A DNA stretch of 12,223 nt from the NCBI GenBank assembly GCA_949288625.1, contig CASEKZ010000063.1, forward strand, positions 1-12,223. Reading direction: 5' to 3'. The position numbers and the translations under genes are program-made. Positions 6,490 to 12,223 of the stretch are shown here, one piece after another. Below the pieces are notes generated by a model that was not told the DNA's origin, ran no database searches, and saw only the letters and a list, made by a program, of their open reading frames with translations. Position 1 is the stretch's first letter, and each line of letters starts with the position of its first letter. This DNA is from an uncultured bacterium. Lineage in GTDB: Bacteria; Bacillota_I; Bacilli_A; RF39; UBA660.

Positions 6490-7101
6490 TTATTTTTTTT
6501 CTTGCTTCGTTTCCTTAGCAGAAACCAAATCTTTGTTCATTACATAATACTGAACACCAGATATTACTGAAAATATGGTTGCTAAAACAAGTAAGAAATC
6601 CGCAATATCCAAATTAAATAATTCAAACGGTAAATTATAACATAATGTAAGTACTATTCCAACCATTAAAAACGTCGTTTTAACTTTACCAGTTTTAATC
6701 GCTGCAACTACCTTTCCTTTACTTCCAGCAATCATTTTTATCGTATCAACAACCGTATCTCTAAATATTATTATAACCGTAATTACCGGTGCTACAAAAC
6801 CTTGCGCACTTAGTATTATAAGTGTTGAGTTAACAAGCATCTTATCAGCAATAGCATCTACCATCTTACCAAAATCAGTAACCATGTTATACTTTCTTGC
6901 AATATGCCCATCTAGAAAATCAGTTATTGATGCGATTGCAAAAATACCTGCCGCGATAAAATATTTAACATCAACCGTTATAGTTCCTATTAAGATTTTA
7001 GGAAACTCTATGTTTACCATGTAAAAAGGAAATAATAATATTACTATTAAAACAACCGTCAAAAAAATTCTTACCATCGTTAACTTATTAGCTAAATTCA
7101 T
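6490..7101 (-). CDS. pgsA: CDP-diacylglycerol-glycerol-3-phosphate 3-phosphatidyltransferase PgsA
   Basis: This membrane enzyme of the CDP-alcohol phosphatidyltransferase family condenses CDP-diacylglycerol with glycerol-3-phosphate to phosphatidylglycerophosphate, the first committed step of phosphatidylglycerol synthesis. The family signature is complete: D61, D64-G65, A68-R69, G78, D82 and D86, in DFLDGHIAR and the following residues. At 203 aa, with several hydrophobic segments, it has the normal size. ATG at 7101 follows AGGTGG. Only 10 bases separate it from the rodZ-like gene stop, so the two form an operon, matching the ymfM-pgsA order in Bacillus subtilis. The positive C-terminal tail (KETKQEKK) is cytoplasmic. 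Confidence 0.93.
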   Translation of the reverse strand: MNLANKLTMVRIFLTVVLIVILLFPFYMVNIEFPKILIGTITVDVKYFIAAGIFAIASITDFLDGHIARKYNMVTDFGKMVDAIADKMLVNSTLIILSAQGFVAPVITVIIIFRDTVVDTIKMIAGSKGKVVAAIKTGKVKTTFLMVGIVLTLCYNLPFELFNLDIADFLLVLATIFSVISGVQYYVMNKDLVSAKETKQEKK

Positions 7102-7111
7102 AATCCACCTC

Positions 7112-7591
7112 TTAATTCTCTAAATATGTTATGCTATTTTCTTGTTCATCTTTTGGGTTTAAATATTCCGTAAAAACAATGTAACCTATTAAAAAAAGCA
7201 AAAGTAAAATAATCAAAGTTACAATAACAGGAATTATTTTAGAACCCTTTTTCTCTTCCATCGTGTATGGAGAAACAACCTTTTTTTCTAGTTTTTTTTC
7301 TTTTTGCTTTTCTTTAGAAGCTTTTTCTATTTCAGCAATTGGGATTTTAGACGTTTCTTCAAAAAAGAATTCATTAAATTCATCCATTATTCGTTCTTCA
7401 TCCAATCCTAAATATTTAGCATAATCTCTTATAAAACATTTAAGATAAAAAACATCTTTAAAAACTTTTAGGTTGCCTGATTCAATGTTTTCTATTTGAG
7501 ATACTCTTAGGTTAAGATCTTCGGCAACTTCTTCCACACTTACTCCGTGATTCTCTCTTGCCTGTTTTAACTCTTCACCAATTTCCTTCAA
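7112..7591 (-). CDS. rodZ: Short RodZ-like protein: helix-turn-helix plus one membrane segment
   Basis: RodZ links MreB filaments to the cell-wall elongation machinery. Numbered from TTG 7591 (159 aa), an XRE-type helix-turn-helix of the RodZ class occupies about 3-65 (EELKQARENHGVSVEEVAED and SQIENIESG), a lysine-rich linker about 90-117, and a membrane segment about 118-140. Only about 18 residues remain outside, so the extracellular beta domain of full RodZ is missing. TTG 7591 is preferred because GAAGGAG (7600-7606) lies 8 bases upstream; the in-frame GTG at 7600 overlaps that site and would add three residues. Position before pgsA matches ymfM of Bacillus. It lies immediately downstream of rnpB. 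It could be a membrane-bound regulator rather than a shape protein. Confidence 0.82.
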   Translation of the reverse strand: MKEIGEELKQARENHGVSVEEVAEDLNLRVSQIENIESGNLKVFKDVFYLKCFIRDYAKYLGLDEERIMDEFNEFFFEETSKIPIAEIEKASKEKQKEKKLEKKVVSPYTMEEKKGSKIIPVIVTLIILLLLFLIGYIVFTEYLNPKDEQENSITYLEN

Positions 7592-7614
7592 AACGTTCAC
7601 TCCTTCATTATCAT

Positions 7615-7982
7615 AATAATCATTTTAATAAGCCACGTTCTGTACCAAAATTTTTGGTCGCAAACATTTATCTATGCAACTAGTGCATCTTTTGGTCCGT
7701 TCGTTTCCTTTCCAAAAGTTCCCCTACCAAATTTGGGTTTCTCACTCATGGGGTTTACCCGTTCCACCTTTTGCGTTTCCACAAAAAATCGTCACTGTGG
7801 CACTTTATGCCTAACGTAACCATATCAAAAAGACTTAGGTTACTTCGGCGCCGTCAGGATTACACCTGCCGAAGGTTATTTTTTCCCTTCGCATGAACAC
7901 TACGGTCAATCACAGAACACGTGTGAGCGTGGACTTTCCTCTACTAGATAAAACTAACAGCGTTTGCGTAAAAATAATTATT
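7615..7982 (-). ncRNA. rnpB: RNase P RNA, type B (Bacillus type)
   Basis: This is the catalytic RNA that removes 5' leaders from pre-tRNAs, read on the minus strand. Conserved blocks are GAGGAAAGTCC at 7931-7941, GTGCCACAGTGAC at 7791-7803, the GTAAACCCC...GAGAAACCCAAATTTGGTAGGGG stretch typical of the Bacillus RNA at about 7716-7758, and ACAGAACGTGGCTTA at 7629-7643. The ends are inferred from pairing: AATAATTATTTT (7971-7982) with AAAATGATTATT (7615-7626, one G-U) as a likely terminal helix, and CGCAAAC (7962-7968) with GTTTGCG (7659-7665) just inside it. Exact ends may be a few bases in. The 5' end overlaps the gpsB stop and the 3' end reaches within about 10 bases of the rodZ ribosome binding site. 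gpsB-rnpB adjacency is the same in Bacillus subtilis. Confidence 0.95.
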
Positions 7983-8301
7983 CTTCTTTATCATATATAT
8001 ATTTTTCCAGCTGTGATAAACGTCTTAGTATATCAACGTTAGTAATTTCTTTTTCGCTTTTTTTAACGATGTCAATATTAGCCTTTAAGTTTCTAAGCTC
8101 ATGCTTTAAACTTAAATTCTCATTTGATAATTCTTTGTTTTCACTTCTTAATTCTTTTATTATGTTAACAAATTCAACATAATCTTTAATAATCTGATCC
8201 AAGTACTTATCAACCTCTTGAAGCCGGTAACCTCTAGTATCAATTTTAAATTCCTTATCAAAAATATCTTGCGGCGTTAAAGCGATTCTTCCGTTAAACA
8301 T
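7978..8301 (-). CDS. gpsB: Cell division/elongation regulator GpsB
   Basis: GpsB is a small cytoplasmic coiled-coil protein of the DivIVA family that helps shuttle penicillin-binding proteins between side wall and septum. At 107 residues the length is typical. The N-terminal lipid- and PBP-binding domain (LTPQDIFDKEF...RGYRLQEVDKYLD, about 7-40) is followed by a coiled coil (about 41-75) and the C-terminal trimerisation segment (NVDILRRLSQLEKYIY). Y25, D31 and D35, which form the PBP-binding groove in Bacillus, are conserved at the same positions. ATG at 8301 follows AGGTGG at 7-base spacing. It is first in the gpsB-rnpB-rodZ-pgsA run and has a strong promoter upstream. Confidence 0.95.
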   Translation of the reverse strand: MFNGRIALTPQDIFDKEFKIDTRGYRLQEVDKYLDQIIKDYVEFVNIIKELRSENKELSNENLSLKHELRNLKANIDIVKKSEKEITNVDILRRLSQLEKYIYDKEE

Positions 8302-8324
8302 AATTTACCACCTCTGTAATAAAC

Positions 8325-8353
8325 ATTATCGCAATTTTTTTATCGTTTGTCAA
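8325..8353 (-). promoter_or_regulatory. gpsB promoter
   Basis: A perfect TTGACA (8348-8353) lies 17 bases from GATAAT (8325-8330, 5 of 6) on the minus strand. It is the only strong promoter seen upstream of gpsB, rnpB, the rodZ-like gene and pgsA. Confidence 0.8.
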
Positions 8354-8388
8354 TTTACAAGTTAATTACTATTTGTTAACACTATTTT

Positions 8389-8655
8389 TTATTTTTTTCT
8401 TATTTTTTTAGAACATTTTACCAAATCATAAGATGATACCGAAAAACTAAACGTAATAAAGCCAATGAAAAAACTTTCAAAACTTATACCAAAGAAAACA
8501 AAATTAATGATGATGCTAGATAAAAGAAGAATCCAAACAATATATTTACTATTCACGTGAAAACTTATCTTTATGGTGTTACCTAATATGTTCAAAACAA
8601 TCCATACACAAAAAATATGTGGTAATAAATCATATATTTTTTTTACTTCTTCCAA
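8389..8655 (-). CDS. Small membrane protein resembling Hol44-family phage holins
   Basis: The product has 88 residues with hydrophobic segments at about 12-30, 38-56 and 59-78 and a lysine-rich C-terminus (KKIRKK). The layout (acidic MEEV start; NSKYIVWILLL segment; GISFESFFIGFITF segment) resembles the Hol44/phage holin 5 family, in which a KYIPWIL-like segment is followed by a GFS-x-x-A-x-x-G segment. Holins make membrane pores, but chromosomal stand-alone copies occur with no known role; no endolysin or phage gene is next to it. The start is TTG 8655, with GGGTGAT at 8661-8667 as ribosome binding site. That site lies in the 3' arm of a 16-bp hairpin. No clear terminator follows the stop. 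Confidence 0.6.
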   Translation of the reverse strand: MEEVKKIYDLLPHIFCVWIVLNILGNTIKISFHVNSKYIVWILLLSSIIINFVFFGISFESFFIGFITFSFSVSSYDLVKCSKKIRKK

Positions 8656-8658
8656 AAT

Positions 8659-8693
8659 AAATCACCCATTTAATTTTATTAAACAGGTGATTT
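8659..8693 (-). terminator. 16-bp hairpin between the split gene and the holin-like gene
   Basis: On the minus strand AAATCACCTGTTTAAT (8678-8693) pairs with ATTAAATGGGTGATTT (8659-8674) around a 3-base loop, with two adjacent G-U pairs in the middle. A weak T-run (ATTTT) follows and overlaps the TTG start at 8655. It begins 6 bases after the stop of the upstream gene, so it is probably its terminator. Its 3' arm contains the ribosome binding site of the holin-like gene. Confidence 0.65.
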
Positions 8694-8698
8694 GTTAA

Positions 8699-9778
8699 TT
8701 ACTTATTACCTTTTTTAATCCATTTAGGATACTCGTTAAAAATAGCTTGCAACATATTTCTTATTTTATTTTTTTGAATTATATCCACTTCAAAAAAATC
8801 ATCTAAGTTGCTCATGATGCTTTCATCGGCCCTTTTTTTAGAAATTTGAGCAATATTAATATAATTCATAATTAATAAATCGTTTATGGCTTGTGTATCT
8901 TCTTTTACTCCAACAAAATTTTGATTTAAATAATTCATAAGCATTTTATAAGGCTTTAAATTCATTAAATACTTTCCGCTTTTTATATTATATAAATCTT
9001 GCTTTGTAAAATCATGATATGCGCCTTTAGATTTTATATAAAATTCTATTGCATAATCCTCATTATTAAATTCCATATTAGTAATAAGTGTTTCATCATC
9101 ATATCTATAAATATTAATTTTTTCATCAAGCATTGAAAATATTTCAATAATTTTTTTGAATTCATCACGTTTTATTTCATAAATTTGCTTAATAAATAAA
9201 GAGTAAAGCCTATTTAAAGTAACTATTCCATATGCATCAACACATGCCATAGTATATTCATAAATATCATTACACATCAAGTTATATTTTTTTATTTTCT
9301 TATCTGATAAAGCATCTTTAATTACTTTTACAATATCTTTATGAATAAATACGTGAACAAACTCTTTTGACTTATTATACTCTACTTTAGCAAACGCAAA
9401 ATTTTTGACGAAAGCAACAAAATGAAGTGATAAACAAAAATCATCAAAACCATACTTTGCGTTTCCTTCATGATTAATTATCTCATTTAAAGCATTTATT
9501 TTATTAACATCTAACACTTTAATAAAAGATTTAACTATTACATCTAAATTCTAGGTTACATAATTTACTATGTAATCTTTTTTCTTTTTTGATAGGTTAT
9601 GAATCATATAAAAATCAGCAAAATTATCATCCACCCGAGAGTGAATCAACGAAAGTCTAATAAGCTGATAATTTTTAAATGAACTTAAATAATCACATAA
9701 ACTTTCTTTTTCATCAATCTTTTTATTATCTTTTTCTAAAATTTCTTCAATGATTAATTCTTGTATTTTATCCAACAT
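8699..9778 (-). pseudogene. Gene of unknown function split by one in-frame TAG
   Basis: ATG at 9778 has a good AGGAG ribosome binding site (9787-9791) and opens a 75-codon frame that ends at TAG 9551-9553. The same frame continues without a shift through 11 sense codons (NLDVIVKSFIK) into a further 272 codons ending at TAA 8699. The GTG at 9517, where the second half could start, has no ribosome binding site. Joined, the protein would be 358 residues plus the amber position, mostly helical and charged. The middle (ACVDAYGIVTLNRLYSLF) recalls the helical region of some Firmicutes SEC-C/YecA-type proteins, but no SEC-C cysteine motif is present, so no function is assigned. The rest of the frame is intact, so the nonsense change is recent, suppressed, or a sequencing error. 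Confidence 0.8.
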
Positions 9779-9836
9779 AAAACAAACTCCTAAAAATAAC
9801 TTACATTCATAATATATCATATACTTTAACAAAAGC

Positions 9837-9923
9837 CTAATTCAAATATAAATCTTCCTCTATTTTCTTTACCTCATAAATCAAATCATCAATTACCACA
9901 AATAAAAAACTATAATCCTTCAT
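9837..9923 (-). CDS. Possible 28-residue peptide gene
   Basis: ATG at 9923 is preceded by a perfect AGGAGG (9932-9937) at 8-base spacing, as good as any in the window. The product begins MKDYSFLFVVIDDLIYEVKK, a short hydrophobic stretch (FLFVVI) followed by a charged, probably helical part, and ends at TAG 9837-9839. I do not recognise it. It is 58 bases upstream of the split gene and in the same direction, so it may be the first gene of that transcript or a regulatory leader ORF. The strong ribosome binding site is the main support; the length is too short for composition to help. Confidence 0.5.
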   Translation of the reverse strand: MKDYSFLFVVIDDLIYEVKKIEEDLYLN

Positions 9924-9944
9924 CTTTTTTTCCTCCTACTTAAA

Positions 9945-9953
9945 ATAATATCA
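9945..9953 (-). promoter_or_regulatory. Candidate extended -10 promoter for the 28-codon ORF and split gene
   Basis: TGATATTAT on the minus strand is an extended -10 with one mismatch (TATTAT). No good -35 is seen. Transcription would start near 9938, just ahead of the AGGAGG. Confidence 0.35.
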
Positions 9954-10022
9954 CAATAAAAAGATAAATAAATTTTTTCGACATTTCTTCTCATTTTATA
10001 TAAAAATACGCAATATTTGTAG

Positions 10023-10028
10023 TATAAT
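10023..10028 (+). promoter_or_regulatory. -10 element of the recU-ponA operon
   Basis: TATAAT lies 16 bases upstream of the recU ATG. The -35 position (ATAAAA at 17 bases) does not match consensus. With the minus-strand element at 9945-9953 it forms a divergent intergenic region (9924-10044) that holds nothing else recognisable. Confidence 0.45.
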
Positions 10029-10044
10029 TATTAAAGGTGATTAA

Positions 10045-10629
10045 ATGATTAAAAATTTATCTTACACCAAAAGTGCATCAGATAGCATAATAAATTATGC
10101 TAATCGTGGTATGGGACTTGAAAACGACATAAATTTAGCTAATGAATATTATAGAATTAAAGATATAGCTTACGTTTATAAAAAACCAACACCAATTAAA
10201 TTGGTTAAGGTAGATTATAAATTAGGAAAGATAAAAGAAGCATATTTTATGACTCCATCAACAACTGATTATAATGGTATATATAATGGAAAATACGTTG
10301 ACTTTGAGGCTAAAGAAACCAATAGTAAAACTTCTTTTTCACTTTCTAACATCCATGAACATCAAATAAGGCATTTAATAAACGTCAAAAATAAAGGAGC
10401 TATTTCATTTATTATAGTTAGATTTAATAAGCTAGGAGAAAATTATTTTTTAAGTACTGACAAACTCGAACAATTTATTAAAAATAATAAAAGAAAGTCT
10501 ATTCCACTAAGTTTTTTTAAAACTTATGGTACAATGATTAAAATAAAATATAACCCTAGAATAGACTATATTGAAACAATAAATAATCTATATTTTGGAG
10601 GTAATTATCATGATGAAAAAAAGAACTAA
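10045..10629 (+). CDS. recU: Holliday junction resolvase RecU
   Basis: RecU cleaves four-way junctions in recombination and repair in Gram-positive bacteria. At 194 residues it is near the usual 195-205. The N-terminal NRGM motif (20-23) and the nuclease core STTDYNGIYNGKYVDFEAKET are present, with likely metal-binding D75, E88 and catalytic K90. ATG at 10045 follows AAAGGTGA at good spacing. The last 20 bases overlap the start of ponA in another frame, so the two are co-transcribed, the same arrangement as recU-ponA in Bacillus subtilis. The gene is divergent from the minus-strand genes. Confidence 0.96.
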   Translation: MIKNLSYTKSASDSIINYANRGMGLENDINLANEYYRIKDIAYVYKKPTPIKLVKVDYKLGKIKEAYFMTPSTTDYNGIYNGKYVDFEAKETNSKTSFSLSNIHEHQIRHLINVKNKGAISFIIVRFNKLGENYFLSTDKLEQFIKNNKRKSIPLSFFKTYGTMIKIKYNPRIDYIETINNLYFGGNYHDEKKN

Positions 10630-12223
10630 AAAAAGTAGTAACATATCTAGGAACATTAAAGCTAAAGCAAATGAAGTAAGAAAAAAAGTAGTAAAAAAAA
10701 CCGAAAAAGCGAAGAGCAAAACACAAATAAACAAAAGAAAAAGAATAATCTTAAACGTTTTATTAACGCTTGTTATTGTGTTTATAGCAGTAATAATAAC
10801 TTTCTTTTCATACGTAATAATTAAAGCTCCTAAGTTTGATCCTAATAATTTAAAATTTACACAAATGTCTGAAATTTATGATTCAGAAGGGAACTTAATC
10901 GTAAAAATGGGTAATGAAAACAGAACGGAAATATCTTATGATCAATTACCTGAAGTACTTATAGATGCAATTGTCGCAACCGAAGACGCAAGGTTTTTCC
11001 AGCATAATGGTTTTGATCTTGCGAGGTTCGTTAAAGCGGGCTTGGGACAAGTTATGGGAAAAGATGCCGGTGGTGCATCTACCCTTACGATGCAAATCGT
11101 TAAAAATAATTATACCTCAACGGTAGCAACCGGATTTGAAGGAATCGTAAGAAAGTTTACTGATATATATTTATCAATTTTTAAAGTTGAAAGAAAATAC
11201 ACTAAAAAAGAAATTTTAGAGTTATACGTAAATGATTCATATTTAGGAAACGGGGCCTACGGAGTAGAACAAGCATCGCTTAATTATTTTGGAAAATCCG
11301 TAAGTGAGCTAAACTTAGCGGAAGCATCATTTATCGCGGGCTTGTTTCAATCACCAACATATTATAATCCATATAACTATCCTGAAAGAGCCGAAAAAAG
11401 AAGACAAACCGTCTTATACTTAATGCAAAGGCATGGTTACATAACAGAAGAAGAAAGAAAAATAGCACAAGCAGAACCTATTACGGCGCTTATAAAAACA
11501 GAGCAAACAAATAATGCTTACTCTGAATACCAAGGTTACATTGATACGGTTGTAGAAGAGTTAGAAAAAGATTATGGACTAAATCCTTATACGACACCAC
11601 TAAAAATATACACGGCGATGAACAGAAATAAGCAAGACTTCGTAAATAAGGTAATGAATGGTGAGGCTTGGACGTGGGAAAATGATCTTGTTCAAGCGGG
11701 CATTGTAATGACTAAATCAGAAACAGGTGAAGTTATCGCAGTCGGAGCGGGCAGAAACAAAAACATCGAACGTTCTTATAACTATGCTACGATGACCAAT
11801 AAGCAAATTGGTTCTACCGCAAAACCGATATTTGATTACGGACCTGCCGTTGAATACCTTGGCTGGGGATCAGTAAATTACATTAAAGATGAACCTTGGT
11901 CATACACAAATGGTCCTTCAATGAGTAACTCAGATGGCGGATATAAAGGTGTTTTACCAATGTATCAAGCACTTGGCTTATCTAGAAACGTTACTGCACT
12001 TAAAACCTTTCAACAAGTATCGAGTGAGGCTGGCAATGATAAAATTAAAGAATTTGTATTAAATTTAGGAATAACTCCAGAAGTTTGCAACGTTGACTAT
12101 GATCGTGATGTTGATTATGAATATGATAAGGAAAAAGATATATGTGTAAATCCAGACGATCCAAGTGACACACATAAACCAAATAAAATTCATGAAGCGC
12201 ATAGTATAGGTTCATTTACCGGT
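10610..12223 (+). CDS. ponA: Class A penicillin-binding protein 1 (PBP1a/PonA), 3' partial
   Basis: This bifunctional enzyme polymerises glycan strands (glycosyltransferase) and cross-links stem peptides (transpeptidase) outside the membrane. The 538 codons present hold a cytoplasmic tail with about 20 Lys/Arg in the first 45 residues, a membrane anchor (about 46-71), and glycosyltransferase motifs: EDARFFQHNG with catalytic E125, GGASTLTMQIVKN at 154-166, and ERKYTKKEILELYVND. The transpeptidase domain follows, with nucleophile S402 in STAK and SRN at 458-460. The window ends at IGSFTG, before the expected KTG motif. ATG 10610 is chosen because GGAGGT (10597-10602) lies 7 bases upstream; a second ATG follows at 10613. 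The tail carries SRNIK at 13-17, resembling the GpsB-binding motif. Confidence 0.96.
   Translation, partial: MMKKRTKKSSNISRNIKAKANEVRKKVVKKTEKAKSKTQINKRKRIILNVLLTLVIVFIAVIITFFSYVIIKAPKFDPNNLKFTQMSEIYDSEGNLIVKMGNENRTEISYDQLPEVLIDAIVATEDARFFQHNGFDLARFVKAGLGQVMGKDAGGASTLTMQIVKNNYTSTVATGFEGIVRKFTDIYLSIFKVERKYTKKEILELYVNDSYLGNGAYGVEQASLNYFGKSVSELNLAEASFIAGLFQSPTYYNPYNYPERAEKRRQTVLYLMQRHGYITEEERKIAQAEPITALIKTEQTNNAYSEYQGYIDTVVEELEKDYGLNPYTTPLKIYTAMNRNKQDFVNKVMNGEAWTWENDLVQAGIVMTKSETGEVIAVGAGRNKNIERSYNYATMTNKQIGSTAKPIFDYGPAVEYLGWGSVNYIKDEPWSYTNGPSMSNSDGGYKGVLPMYQALGLSRNVTALKTFQQVSSEAGNDKIKEFVLNLGITPEVCNVDYDRDVDYEYDKEKDICVNPDDPSDTHKPNKIHEAHSIGSFTG

Noticed and set aside
8389..8655. Prophage remnant around the holin-like gene
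   Set aside because: No integrase, endolysin, structural gene or attachment repeat is visible nearby; flanking genes are housekeeping. A stand-alone chromosomal holin-like gene is the simpler reading.
9779..9832. Start of the split gene at TTG 9832
   Set aside because: ATG 9778 has an AGGAG at 8-base spacing, whereas TTG 9832 has no ribosome binding site and overlaps the region right after the 28-codon ORF.
5307..9923. General reassignment of TAG to a sense codon
   Set aside because: recA ends with TAG in the stem of its terminator at the normal family length, followed by an in-frame TAA. One split gene is not enough to infer a changed code.
1..12223. CRISPR array, insertion sequence or tRNA gene
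   Set aside because: No regularly spaced repeats, terminal inverted repeats with a transposase, or tRNA cloverleaf sequences were seen on either strand.

Overview
This is an AT-rich chromosomal window from a low-GC Gram-positive bacterium, most likely an uncultured member of the Bacilli related to RF39/Mollicutes-like gut lineages. The evidence is a Bacillus-type (type B) RNase P RNA, a GpsB/DivIVA protein, the recU-ponA pair, a Bacillus-type LexA box (CGAAC-N4-GTTTG) in front of recA, strong AGGAGG-type ribosome binding sites, and the standard code with TGG for Trp. The species cannot be fixed from the sequence alone.

Layout. Nearly everything up to position 9923 is on the minus strand, so it is read from right to left. 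recU and ponA (10045 to the end) are on the plus strand and diverge from it. Positions 1-3190 are an accessory-looking block: the first codons of an ASCH-like protein, a 63-residue single-pass membrane protein, a seven-segment membrane protein that looks like the sensor half of a histidine kinase with no kinase, and an adenylate-forming (AMP-binding) ligase. The ligase has a complex leader of two candidate promoters, a 13-codon ORF, a terminator hairpin and a direct repeat. Positions 3193-6411 hold DNA repair genes: ligA (NAD-dependent DNA ligase) and recA with its own promoter, LexA box and terminator. Positions 6434-8353 hold a compact housekeeping run, gpsB, rnpB, a short rodZ-like gene and pgsA, with almost no space between genes and one good promoter upstream of gpsB. 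Positions 8389-9923 hold a holin-like membrane protein, a gene of unknown function split by one in-frame TAG, and a 28-codon ORF with an excellent ribosome binding site. Positions 10045-12223 hold recU (Holliday junction resolvase) overlapping ponA (class A penicillin-binding protein), which runs off the end of the window before its KTG motif.

How the genes relate. recA, ligA and recU are recombination and repair genes. gpsB, the rodZ-like gene and ponA belong to peptidoglycan synthesis and cell shape, and pgsA makes the phosphatidylglycerol precursor. The GpsB peptide-binding residues (Y25, D31, D35) are intact, and the ponA cytoplasmic tail carries a matching SRNIK motif, so these two probably interact. 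No complete new defence or mobile system is visible. The most unusual points are the amber-split gene (8699-9778), the kinase-less sensor coupled to a small membrane protein (96-967), the leader of the AMP ligase (3039-3186), and two genes whose ribosome binding sites lie in or against terminator-like hairpins (50-94 and 8653-8693).
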